Assembly (NCBI GenBank): GCA_017983845.1
Contig: JAGOAO010000003.1
Coordinates: forward strand, 129,016-193,015
Length of the DNA: 64,000 nucleotides
Source: Sediminibacterium sp.
Lineage (GTDB): Bacteria > Bacteroidota > Bacteroidia > Chitinophagales > Chitinophagaceae
Direction of reading: 5' to 3'
Shown here: positions 25,422-36,600 of the stretch, one piece after another
Layout of the letters: the number at the start of each line of letters is the position of its first letter
Position numbering within the stretch: the stretch's first letter is position 1
Notes under the pieces: generated by a model
Database searches by the model: none
Seen by the model: the letters and a program-made list of their open reading frames with translations, nothing else
Told to the model about the DNA's origin: nothing
Program-made: the position numbers and the translations under genes

Positions 25422-26810
25422 ATGAAAAAGCATCTTTGGTTGGCCCTAATTTGTTTATTACCAATCATTTCTAAAGCACAATTTGTGTTGAAGGTAACGG
25501 GTACAAATCTTCCTGATTCAGTTGCTTATTTACGCACGACTTTATTCGATGACAAAAATTTTATTCCTAAAGACACTATAATATTCTCAAAAGGGGGCAA
25601 AACAATCATAAATACGAAATCAATAGTTGGGGGTATTTACTTTTTGTATTTTCCAAAAACGAAGCAAAAGATTCAATTTATTTTAGAAGACAAGGATACT
25701 GTTTCAATTGCATTATCAGGTAAGAATTATTTAGATCAAGTTAAAATAAATAAGACTAAAAACAATGTATTGCTCAATTACCAGCGTTTAGAGCAAGCCC
25801 TTTCTAATTATGATAGTAGTTATGCTGCCGAGTTAAAATCAGGCAAGAAATTTAGTCAAGTACAAAAAGCTGCTTATTTCAAAATCAAAACAGATTCTTT
25901 AATTGCATTTAGAAAGTCCAAATTAAAGCTTTTCAAACCTTCAGATGCGATCTATATATACTTTAGCACAATGAATAAATTAGATGAAAATGTGCCTAAT
26001 AAGAGAGACTATCAAGCAAGGGCTTCTTTTCTTAAAAAATTTGATTTAAACGAGCCTAAATTATTTTTCACTCCAGTGATGAGACAAATTGTGGTGGAGT
26101 ATCTTTCCTTTTATCCATTACAAGGAGATACGCTTACAAAGGGTTTGGACGAAGTATTTAAAAATATGTTATGCACGAATAAAGCTTATTCCTTTGTCTT
26201 TGATTACTTCACTAAAGTGTTTAAGAATAGGGAAGTGATGAATAACACAGCGGGATATGCTTATTTGATAGATAAATATGTAAAAAACAATACCTGTGCT
26301 TTTTTAGATAAGAACAATAAGCAGGCATTTTTGAATGAATTAACTCAATTACAAGCTCAACAGATCAATGCGCCAGTAATGAATGTTATTTTGGAGGATA
26401 CTTTAGGTATTAAAAAGAATTTACTTGCATTTGCTAAAAACTATAACTATACCGTACTCGTTTTTTTTGATCCAAATTGTGAACATTGTAAAGTAGAAGT
26501 GCCAAAGATGGATAGCTTTATAGAAGCGCTTGAAAAAGAATTAATGGTGACGATTGGAAAATTTGCTGTTTGTAATGCATCTAATATTCCTAAGTCAGAG
26601 TGGAAAGCATTTATCAATCAGTATCATTTAAATAATCAGTACGAGCATGTATTAATCAATGAAGATATGGAACTAAGAAAAGCATTTGACGCCTTTAGTA
26701 ACCCTTTATTCTTTTTGATTGATAAAGAAGGAACATTATTAGCCAAAAAGATCAGTCCAAATACTTTAAAGAGAGAACTTATTCAGTCCTTCAAAAATTT
26801 TAAAAGATAG
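25422..26810 (+). CDS. Exported TlpA-like thioredoxin-fold protein with DUF4369-like N-terminus
   Basis: A 462-residue protein with a clear signal peptide (cleavage after ISKAQ). Residues 20-120 resemble the DUF4369 beta domain common in Bacteroidota thiol proteins, residues 120-330 are helical, and the C-terminal ~130 residues are a thioredoxin fold with redox pair C353-EH-C356 in FFDPNCEHCKVEVPKMD and a cis-Pro segment FSNPLFFLIDKEG. It probably acts as a periplasmic thiol-disulfide oxidoreductase; the substrate is unknown. It lies upstream of the two-component pair and the Cys-rich giant protein, so a role in that protein's disulfides is conceivable but unproven. Confidence 0.82.
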   Translation: MKKHLWLALICLLPIISKAQFVLKVTGTNLPDSVAYLRTTLFDDKNFIPKDTIIFSKGGKTIINTKSIVGGIYFLYFPKTKQKIQFILEDKDTVSIALSGKNYLDQVKINKTKNNVLLNYQRLEQALSNYDSSYAAELKSGKKFSQVQKAAYFKIKTDSLIAFRKSKLKLFKPSDAIYIYFSTMNKLDENVPNKRDYQARASFLKKFDLNEPKLFFTPVMRQIVVEYLSFYPLQGDTLTKGLDEVFKNMLCTNKAYSFVFDYFTKVFKNREVMNNTAGYAYLIDKYVKNNTCAFLDKNNKQAFLNELTQLQAQQINAPVMNVILEDTLGIKKNLLAFAKNYNYTVLVFFDPNCEHCKVEVPKMDSFIEALEKELMVTIGKFAVCNASNIPKSEWKAFINQYHLNNQYEHVLINEDMELRKAFDAFSNPLFFLIDKEGTLLAKKISPNTLKRELIQSFKNFKR

Positions 26811-26921
26811 CAGTTTGATATAGAGTCATTTAAGACTTAGTTTCTAGAATTAAATCTACAAAACTCAATAATCATCCAATTCACAGAATCTAGAAGTACT
26901 TTTACTGTATAATAAACAAGC

Positions 26922-27527
26922 ATGGAAACTAAAATATTGATAGCAGATGATCATAGCATCGTAAAGATGGGTTTAACTGCTATTTTAAATAGAATGGGTG
27001 TTCAAGATATAGAAACAGTTTCAACCATTGCAGAATTAGAAGTTGAAATTGCAAAAAATACCTTTACCCACTTAATTTTAGATATTATCCTTCCAGATGG
27101 CAATAGTTTAGAATTGATAGAGTCTATCAATAACAAATTTCCACATTTATCTATTTTGGTACACTCCATGCAACCAATAGACGTGTATGGTAAAATTGCC
27201 AATAAGTTTAACATTCATTCTTATTTGCACAAAGGAGCACTTGAATCTGAAATCAATTATCAATTAGAGCTATTTATTAAAAATAAATCACTTCAGATTA
27301 AAAAGAAGATGGAAGACTCTGTTAATCCATTTTCAACACTTGCTGTAAGGGAACTTGAAATTCTTCATTATTTGTTAAATGGACATAGAACAAAGGAAAT
27401 AGCAGCTTCTTTGGGATTAAAAATGAACACTGTTTCTACGATTAAATCGAATATATTTGAAAAAGTAAAGGCGGAATCATTTACCCATTTGTTACAATTG
27501 GCACATGTGCATCAAATCAGTTATTAG
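26922..27527 (+). CDS. NarL/FixJ-type response regulator
   Basis: A 201-residue response regulator. The receiver domain (1-120) has acidic pair D9-D10, phospho-acceptor D54 in LILDIILPDG, S82 in LVHSMQ and K104 in YLHKGA. A LuxR-type helix-turn-helix occupies about 140-200 (LAVRELEILHYLLNGHRTKE, then IAASLGLKMNTVSTIKSNI). It should bind DNA when phosphorylated by its partner. The next gene, a sensor kinase, starts 23 bases before this one ends, so the two are co-translated and very likely cognate. Confidence 0.93.
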   Translation: METKILIADDHSIVKMGLTAILNRMGVQDIETVSTIAELEVEIAKNTFTHLILDIILPDGNSLELIESINNKFPHLSILVHSMQPIDVYGKIANKFNIHSYLHKGALESEINYQLELFIKNKSLQIKKKMEDSVNPFSTLAVRELEILHYLLNGHRTKEIAASLGLKMNTVSTIKSNIFEKVKAESFTHLLQLAHVHQISY

Positions 27528-30500
27528 GAACTTTTTTATAGTAATTATTAGTTTACTGGTCATTTTATGCCCGGCAAGATCGATTGCACAACAAAAATTT
27601 ACATTTGAACGACTCAATTCCGAGAATGGACTACCAGCTAATGGTATTAAGGGTTTGCAATTTGATGAGAAAAATAGATTTTTATGGATTGCTACTGAAT
27701 CTGGCATTGTCAGGTACAATGGTCATAATGTTCAGACCTTTGGCGATATTTCAAATAATGAAAATTTAAACAGTAGAATTGTTTTCTTTGAAAATGGCGT
27801 AAAAGGTAAATTATTCGGCAAATTAATTGATGAATCTATTTTTACCATTCAAGACAATAAAGCAGTTTTTGAGAATGAAAAAATAAGAATAAATTCACAG
27901 AGAGATTATGTTGAATATAAATATGATTTACCCAAAACTAAATCTAAGGATTATATTAGCACTGTAGAGTATCGTTCATTTAAGATTGGGGCAAATATTT
28001 ATTTTATTACGAATGATGATCGTACACAAAAATTACAAAAGATTAATGGGGATTTAAAGACCAATTTATATGAATTTAAAGATGGAGAACAAGGTTTTAC
28101 TTTTGATGAGAGATTGTTTATAATCAATAATTTTGGTCTTGTTAATGAAGTAATTCAACTATCCAATGGATCTACAGAATTAAATTTTGTTGCAAAATTT
28201 GACATTCCTTATTTAAAAAATAAAATATATAATCAAAACTTAAGGGTATTTCAAGATCAACCAAACGACGATGTGTTTATTTTGAATGGAACAGTTTTGC
28301 AAAAGTTGATGTTACATAATAATCAACTTAAAATTGATGTAGTAACAAATGATATTCCAAAATTTGAGTTCATTAGGCAGTTGCAAATTGATAAAAAAAC
28401 TGGAACGATTTATTTAGGTACAGATAATAGGGGTGTGATTATTGCCCATCCTCAATATTTTAAAAGAGTATTACCTAATGTATTTGTTGAGGGTATTAGT
28501 ACATCGGCTTATGCACAAGTGGAATTATCAAATGGAAATATTCAAATCAATTCTGGTCAAGTATTTGGTAATAGTATTATAAAAGTGCCATTGGTATTTC
28601 ATAGGCCATCTGCCACTAGTACTTATATCTCCAGCGAAAATAAATTATACTATTCTAATTTTGACGGAATAACGGAATATGATTTAAACAACAATAAAAG
28701 AGTTCAAGCACCTAATCAAAGTTTTGTAAATAGTAATACCTTTATTGAAGTAGATGGAGTAATGTATGGTTTTTATGAACATGGAATCATCAAGAGAACT
28801 TCAAATGGTAAATGGACGGAGATTGCAAGGTTTAAAAATACACCCTATAATTTCATTATCTTCCAGTTACAATTATTAAAAGACAAATCGATACTTGCCG
28901 CCACAACTGATGGTTTATATAAATATAGCATACCTAAAAACAAATTTGATTTAATTTATAGAGATAAATCAAATGCTAATTTTAGAAGTATCTTCCAGTT
29001 AGGTGATTACTATCTTTTGGGCACTTATGGTGGTGGGGTGTATATGTACAAATCGGACACCATAAAAAAAGTGCCTTTGGATCAAAATGGCTATTTGAAG
29101 TTTACGCATTGTTTCATCAAAGATAATCAGAACAGAATTTGGGCTAGCACTAATAAAGGGTTATTTATGGCGCCTAGTCAATCATTGATTGATTTTTGGC
29201 ATATCGGACCAGGAAAAATTATTTATAAATATTATGGAAAACTGGAAGGCATAGACATGCTTGAAATGAATGGTGGATGTAGCCCTTGTGCTATAAAACT
29301 TAAGAATGGGGATTTTTCTTTTCCAGGCATTGATGGGTTAATTCAGTTCAATCCTAATAATTTGGTCGATTTAGATATCATACCTAAAGTGTATTTAGAT
29401 AAGCTAGTGGTAGATAATAACATTATTGATAATAATGCATACAATAGTATCCCGTCAAAAGCATCTAGGCTATCAATGCATCTAGGTATTTCAGGTATGT
29501 TATCTCAGGAAAATATCCGTCTAGAATATAAACTAGATGATAATGAAGTATGGAGCCCAATATTAATTAAAAATGCAATTCTCAGTATCGAAAAGCCAGG
29601 TTTTGGGAACCATAAGGTTGCCATAAGATCTAGAAGTACTTATAATCCAAAATGGGTGGAGCAGGTTTATACTTTTAATGTAAAATACCCTTGGTTTTTA
29701 AATCCATGGATGTATCTTGTTTATTTAGCCCTTGGTGCATGTTTAGTATTATTGTACATTAGATTCAAGACTTTGATTTACCAACGTAGACAAGAAATTT
29801 TAGAATCCGAAGTGGCCTTTAAAACAGTTTCTTTAAATAAACTAAATAGTTACTTGCAAAAAAGAAATCAAGCAAAAGACCATGTGATAGCGATTATGAA
29901 TCATGATATTTTAACACCGTTAAAATATTTACACATTACTGCAAAAAATACCGCAAGCCAAATTACTGAAGAAAAAATTAAACATTCAATTAATCAAATT
30001 GCTGCTACATCAAAAGAATTAGAATATTTAACATCTAATATGTTGAACTGGGTGAAATTTGATAATATAGAAACATTGCCGAGTCCACAATTATTTGACT
30101 TGTACAAATTGGTGCAAGATCTAGTTGAATTCGTAAGTCCATTTAAACAAAATGTAGATGTTAAAATTATAAATTCAGTTCCTGAGGATACTGAGATACT
30201 TTCTTGGCCGGATTCATTAAGAGTTTTGTTGTATAACATTATAATTAATGCAATTAAATCAACTTCAAAAGGTCAAATCCATATTCATTATAAAAAACAT
30301 TATACCTATTTTGAAATTGCCGTTTCTGATACTGGTGAGGGTATGAGTGCTTCTATGATTCACTATTTAACAACTGGTCATAGTAAGGATGAAGTTGAGC
30401 TGCTTCCTAAGTATAAAAAAGGCAATGGTATAGGATACCAGATTATAAGGCATTTGATAAAATTAATGAGTATAGAAATGCAAATTAAGAGTAAAGAAAA

Positions 30501-30549
30501 TGTAGGAACAATTGTTACACTTAAATTCTACAATAGTATAACTAAGTAG
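27505..30549 (+). CDS. Sensor histidine kinase with periplasmic beta-propeller (reg_prop/Y_Y_Y type)
   Basis: A 1014-residue kinase. A signal peptide ending near RSIAQQ is followed by a large periplasmic sensor (about 35-640) with the reg_prop opening FERLNSENGLPANGIKGLQ and propeller-like repeats, a Y_Y_Y-like domain (about 650-725), one membrane helix (about 735-755), the H-box MNHDILTPLKY with phospho-acceptor H800, and an ATPase with N-box NIIINAIKST, G1 DTGEGMS and G2 GNGIGYQI. Unlike hybrid HTCS regulators it lacks its own receiver and HTH, which are supplied by the preceding gene. The signal sensed is unknown; it lies 148 bases upstream of the giant adhesin gene. Confidence 0.9.
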   Translation: MCIKSVIRNFFIVIISLLVILCPARSIAQQKFTFERLNSENGLPANGIKGLQFDEKNRFLWIATESGIVRYNGHNVQTFGDISNNENLNSRIVFFENGVKGKLFGKLIDESIFTIQDNKAVFENEKIRINSQRDYVEYKYDLPKTKSKDYISTVEYRSFKIGANIYFITNDDRTQKLQKINGDLKTNLYEFKDGEQGFTFDERLFIINNFGLVNEVIQLSNGSTELNFVAKFDIPYLKNKIYNQNLRVFQDQPNDDVFILNGTVLQKLMLHNNQLKIDVVTNDIPKFEFIRQLQIDKKTGTIYLGTDNRGVIIAHPQYFKRVLPNVFVEGISTSAYAQVELSNGNIQINSGQVFGNSIIKVPLVFHRPSATSTYISSENKLYYSNFDGITEYDLNNNKRVQAPNQSFVNSNTFIEVDGVMYGFYEHGIIKRTSNGKWTEIARFKNTPYNFIIFQLQLLKDKSILAATTDGLYKYSIPKNKFDLIYRDKSNANFRSIFQLGDYYLLGTYGGGVYMYKSDTIKKVPLDQNGYLKFTHCFIKDNQNRIWASTNKGLFMAPSQSLIDFWHIGPGKIIYKYYGKLEGIDMLEMNGGCSPCAIKLKNGDFSFPGIDGLIQFNPNNLVDLDIIPKVYLDKLVVDNNIIDNNAYNSIPSKASRLSMHLGISGMLSQENIRLEYKLDDNEVWSPILIKNAILSIEKPGFGNHKVAIRSRSTYNPKWVEQVYTFNVKYPWFLNPWMYLVYLALGACLVLLYIRFKTLIYQRRQEILESEVAFKTVSLNKLNSYLQKRNQAKDHVIAIMNHDILTPLKYLHITAKNTASQITEEKIKHSINQIAATSKELEYLTSNMLNWVKFDNIETLPSPQLFDLYKLVQDLVEFVSPFKQNVDVKIINSVPEDTEILSWPDSLRVLLYNIIINAIKSTSKGQIHIHYKKHYTYFEIAVSDTGEGMSASMIHYLTTGHSKDEVELLPKYKKGNGIGYQIIRHLIKLMSIEMQIKSKENVGTIVTLKFYNSITK

Positions 30550-30697
30550 ATATTATTCTATATCTTTTCACTTTTGTTAATTTCAGTACATTTTTTGTTT
30601 ATAATATTCTTATAAATACCACTATTCATAGAAGTAATTCTAAGTGCAACACGGGCAATATTTGGGACTTTTGTACGTTTCAAAAAATCCCGTTTAG

Positions 30698-33600
30698 ATG
30701 ATAAAGATCAGTAAGTTACGTGTTTATAGTCTTGGTAAATTTTCAATATTAGTTCTATCACTTTTAATAAGTGTATTTGCATTTTCTCAATCAGTAGGAG
30801 GCACAGCTGCAGGTGATGACTTCGATGGAGATGGAATTATTAATTCTATAGATTTAGATGATGATAATGATGGTATTCTAGATACAGATGAATATTGTAA
30901 ATCAAGTATTCTATTACCTGCAACAAATACAACTGCAGCAGTTACCGAGCAATCTGTTCCTGCTGGTTGGACGATTACGAACTCATCGCCAGACATTGCA
31001 ACTACTGCGTATTCTATTTATGGTGGTTGGATTGGTGGATGTTCAGGCACTGCACCAGCTGCACCGAATGGTCATACTTCATGGGTAAACTTTTATTCAA
31101 ATACACAAGAGGCTTTCAAAACAAATCTTTCCGGCTTAACAGTAGGTAAGACGTATATCTTGAAAGTGTTTTATGCCAAATTTGCGTCAACAGCTGCATT
31201 AGGCCAAGTAACCGTAAAGTTAGGCACTACAGTAATTGATCAATATAGACCGAGTTTAGGTTGTGGATGGGAGACGCGTTTCATCACGTTCACCGCTACT
31301 GCTACAAGTGGTGATTTGCAATTCCAAAATACAGGTGTTGTATCACCTATGCAAAATGCCAGTATTTCAATTTCTGCAGATCCACTTTATGAAGTGTGTG
31401 ATACGGATAATGATGGCATCCCGAATCATTTAGACCTAGATTCTGATGGCGATGGTTGTCCAGATGCCAAAGAGGCAGGAGTTACGGGTACTTTACGTAC
31501 TGGTGATGTGAAAAATGGAGCTAATGGTGGTGTTGTAACAACGACGACGAATATGGCTGGAGCGATTGCCGGAATAGCTGGTTCTTATGGCGCAAATGGA
31601 TTAGCGGATGGTCTGGAGACTGCTTCTGAAAGTGGTGTTATCATGTATACTTCTACGTATTCAAATTTTGCCTTATCAGCTAATTTAAATACCTGTACTG
31701 GTATAGATACTGACGGTGACGGTGTTTCTGATTTGTCTGACTTGGATGATGATAATGATGGTATATTAGATACTGTAGAATGCGATGCAAATCCCAAGAA
31801 AATATTATTTGCGGGTTCTACAGAAGATTATTTGGGAATGCGGACTAATTTATTTGCAGAATTTGATAATTATAAACCTGCAGGTACAATTATCGAAAAG
31901 TCAAATATAATTGAAACAGCGACTGTGCCTGCTGGATTTTATGATGGCTACGACATGGTAATTTTTGGTGGTGCAGCCTTTAATACCATTCATGCAAATC
32001 ATTGGGCAGCATTACAAACAGCTATACAAAATAAAACAAGTAAGGCCTTTATTATAGAATCAGATAATTGTTGCGTTGTTGCAAATCAAAATGGATTGAC
32101 GAATTTGTTAAACACGGTGTTTGGGACTTCCTATTCACTCTCTGCAACTAAAACGACCAATACAAATGAAACTTACCAAAAGAATTCATCCAATATTTAT
32201 GCAAATCAATTCCCAACTAATACACTTTTAGGGGGTATTTATTACCCGATGTTGGGGGTTGATAATTCAGATATTTTATTTAGTACATCTACTAATGCTT
32301 CGGAGACGGTAGTAGGATTCAAACAATTGCCTGGAACTACGGAAAAAAATCGTTTCGTTTCCTGGTTTGTTGATGGTTCAGTTTCACAAACTACTCCTTG
32401 GTATGCAACTAATGTTGGTAAAATAGCCAGTGCTTATTATAATGCATTTAATAATTCAACAGTTTGTGACACAGACAATGATGGTATAGTAAACAGACTT
32501 GATTTAGATTCTGATGGTGATGGTTGTTCAGATGCAAAAGAAGCCGGAACGACTTCAAGTACTACAACAGATTTTAAGTTTACAGGTTCAAGCTCATCTT
32601 TTGGTAACAATGGATTTGTCAATACATTAGAGACCGCATCTGAAAGTGGATTATATAATTCTATTTATACGTATTCTTTTGCCTTGTATAATAAAGTAAG
32701 TGCTTGTGCGGATTCTGACGGCGATGGGGTATTGGATTCAAATGATTTGGATGATGATAATGATGGTATACTTGATACTGCTGAACAAAAAACCTGTGCA
32801 AGTGCGCCAACATATACTTTATCGAATATTGATGGTTCTACTACAGGAGCAGCTGGTTATAATGCTGCGTTTCCTACTTGGATGAAAAATTCATTCGCTG
32901 AAGCTCAAAGTGGTTATAAATTAGTGTTTGATGATCCAATTTCTGATTTAGCATTAGAATTTGCCTCTATTTATCAAGATGATCGATATGGTGATTTCAC
33001 TGTGAAGTTAGCCGATGGGACGGTCTTTAGTGGTTTAGATTTTGACTTAATGACCTCTTATGCACCAACAAGTGCTATTTGGACACCTCAACCAAATTCA
33101 GGTTCAAATTTTACTGGGAACTTTACCAAATCAACAGGGGCTCCATTTACAAGCGGAATGCCTTATTTCAAATCAACTAATTTAGGAGGCTCAGCTGCCC
33201 AATCTTGGGGTATCGTAAAATTGAAAAACGTCCCAGGTGCCGGAACCGTGGGCATCTCAGAAGTAAGCTTTAAAATTTTTGGTGGTAATCTAGGTGGTAC
33301 GGGAGGGTTGGCCGTATATGCTACTTGTTTAAGTTATTTAGATACGGATAATGATGGAATCCCTAATAGTGCTGACTTAGATTCAGACGGGGACGGATGT
33401 CCGGATGCAAAAGAAGCAAATATTCAAGCTTCCTTGAGTTCAGGTGCAATCAAAAATGGAACGATTGGATCCATTACGACAACCACTGTTGCAAATGCAA
33501 TTGTAGGAACTTCGGGTAATTATGGGGCAAATGGTTTTGCGAATGTAGTAGAAACGGCAAATGAAAGTGGTATTTATAGTGGCACTTTTAATTATAGTTT

Positions 33601-36600
33601 TGCTATAAACTCAAGTGTCAACGCTTGTATTGATAGCGATTTAGATGGAGTAACAGATGCCTTTGATATCGATGATGATAATGATGGAATTTTAGATGCC
33701 ATTGAAATGACCAATTGTAATTCATCAGTGCTTATAACACCAAGTGCTTCAACTTCAAGTCCAGTTTATGGAGGGAGCATAGCAGATCGTACTATTGATG
33801 GTTCTGGTTTTACAGGCACAGGACTTTCAGCATTAGCCACGGCACCTGCTACATTAAGTGACGCTTGGTTATTAAAAGAACCGTTTACATCTGGCTTTAT
33901 TGAATATACTTTGCCAGTAGGTTCTAATATCGGTGGTGTTGTATTATGGGCGCCCGATGCGTTTAATTATGGTGGTGGCGATGGCCCTCCTAAAGATTTT
34001 ACGGTAGAAATTACTTATAATAATGGACAGGTTTTCACAACAGGTGTTTATTCTACTGCGCAACCTAACGGAAGTGGAGATAATCCTGGAGCGCAGGTGT
34101 TTAATTTCCCTAAAACATTTAAAAATGCTACTAAGGTTAAATTAAATATTTTAAATGGCTGGTATGACATTAATGGCAATAGTCTTAATCAAGTTAGTAC
34201 GGATGGCTTAACGGTTAATGCTGCGTATAATATGTTTTTAGGAGAGGCTAGAGTATTGTGTGGAGTGGTTGATATGGATACCGATAATGATGGTATTCCG
34301 AATAGATTAGATTTAGATAGTGATGGTGATGGCTGTTCTGATGCAGTTGAATCTTATACCTCGTTCGTTTCTACTTCAGGAGTTTCAGGTGCTGCTAGAT
34401 TAACATCTACCACGATTCCTGGACCTTATAGCGCAAATGGTTTAGCTACTGGATTAGAGACAGTAGCGGGAAATGGTATTTATAAAGGCACTTATGCCTA
34501 TACCAATGCATTAATTAGTTCGGTCAAAGCTTGTTTAGATACCGATGGCGAAGGCATCCCAGATGAATTGGATTTAGATGATGACAATGATGGTATCACG
34601 GACTGCGAAGAGGGTATAAGTATACCCTTGAATTTTTCTACGCCAGTTATTTTTACAGAAAGAAATATCGATGCCGATGGTTTAGTTACTTATTCTGGTT
34701 CACAACCTATAGTAGGTGGTCAAGTAGCTGGTTCACCACAAGGAGATGTGAATGGGAATATTGGGGTAGCAGTAAATGCGGGAGTAGGTGTAAAAACCAG
34801 TTATGCTGTCGATTTCTCTGCACCTACGAATATTATTATTCGAAATAATACCAAAATTTTAGCGGGCTATGTGACGTTCGATGAATATTTTGATTTTAGT
34901 GCAAATGGGTTGCCAATCACTTTAAATGATCCAGCTTTTGAATTACAAGTTTTTATAGGAAATGCTTGGGTAAATGCTCCTGCTAATTATACAGCCACCA
35001 CTATTCGTTGGAGAGCAAGAGAAGGATCGTTCTTGCCTGGAGCTGGATTTTTTGACTTTACGGTGGCGAATGCCAATTCATTCCAATTTATTCATTACAA
35101 TAATACAGGAGCTACACAAAATGGAACGACTCTTAATATCTCTCGTAATTGCTTAGACAGAGATACGGATAATGATGGCATTCCAAACCGTTTAGATTTA
35201 GATTCCGATGGCGATAAGTGTCCTGATGCATTAGAAACGGGAGTGAATGGAACCTTATTAACTGGAACGTTAAAAAATGGAAATTATGGTGTTGTAAAAA
35301 CAACTACTCCTACTGTTGCAAACGCTATAGCTGCTGGTCTATATGGAGATAATGGTTTAGCAGACGGTGTAGAAACGGTTGCTGGAAGTGGGTTTGTTAG
35401 TTATGCATCTACCTACAGCAACTTTGCGTTAAGCAAGAACATTGCAAATTGTGCAGATACAGATGGCGATGGATTTTTAGACGCATCGGATATTGATGAT
35501 GATAATGATGGTGTAGTAGATGCTGAGGAATCGGCCTCTTGTTATATGACCACTGATGAATGGAATACCTCAGACAAAACTTTGTTTGCAAAAATCACTT
35601 CAGATTTAAATACCTTAGCTCCTAATAGTGTTTACGGTGAATTAACAGATGGAGATGGAAATGGTGCTGCGATTCAATTTTCAACGGCAACCGCACAAGC
35701 GCAACTTAATAAGGCCATCTTTAAAATAGAATTTTCTAGCCCTACACAATTAGATGCTTTATATATTCAGAAGAATAGTGCGACTCAAATTTTTGCAGCA
35801 ACAGCCGCTAGTTTAAAATTACAAGGTTCTACAGATAATGCGAATTGGACTGACTTAACAGCCGCCATCGCATCTCCAGCAGATGCCTCTAATACGACAG
35901 CAAATGGGGCTAAGGTTTTGACAAACTCTAATAAGTTTAGTGTTACGACCGGTGCTGGTAAATACAAATATTACCGTATTTATGGAGTTGTTGCAGCCAA
36001 TATATTATCGGGTGTTGCAAATGAATTTTTCTTTGATGTAAACAAGGCAACCTATCAAGCTTCTTATTATCCTAAAGCAGATTGTTCCACTGACACCGAT
36101 GGGGATGGTATTTTAAATCACCAAGATTTAGATTCAGATAATGATGGTTGTAGTGATGCGATAGAATCGAAGAGTTCTGTAAGTGCAACAAGTGTTACTG
36201 TTTATCCAACTGGCACGGATGCCAATAGCAATGGTTTATTAAATGATTACGAAAGTGCAACGGCTGGAGTTGTGAATTACACGTCCTCTTATGACCCGTA
36301 TGCATTAAGTGCCAACTTAGCTGCATGTAAGGATACAGATGGTGATGCGATTCCAGATGATATAGATTTAGATGATGACAATGATGGTATTTTGGATACT
36401 ATTGAATCACCAGATTGTTATTATACAGCGAATGATTGGCATTATGGCAATCGACCTGACATAACAGTAACATCTGGATTATCCATGACGAGTCCACAAA
36501 ACCAACCACAGAAATTAGTGGATGGAAAGAATAGTGGAGTTTCTTACGATGTTAGGTTTGTGGCTACTACGGCAGTAGGTTCAGGTCAAGAAGTATATAA

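Noticed and set aside
30550..30697. A promoter for the giant gene (AATATTTG at 30657-30664, GACTTTTG at 30666-30673)
   Set aside because: Neither matches TAnnTTTG fully and no -33 element stands at the right spacing, so I do not annotate one.
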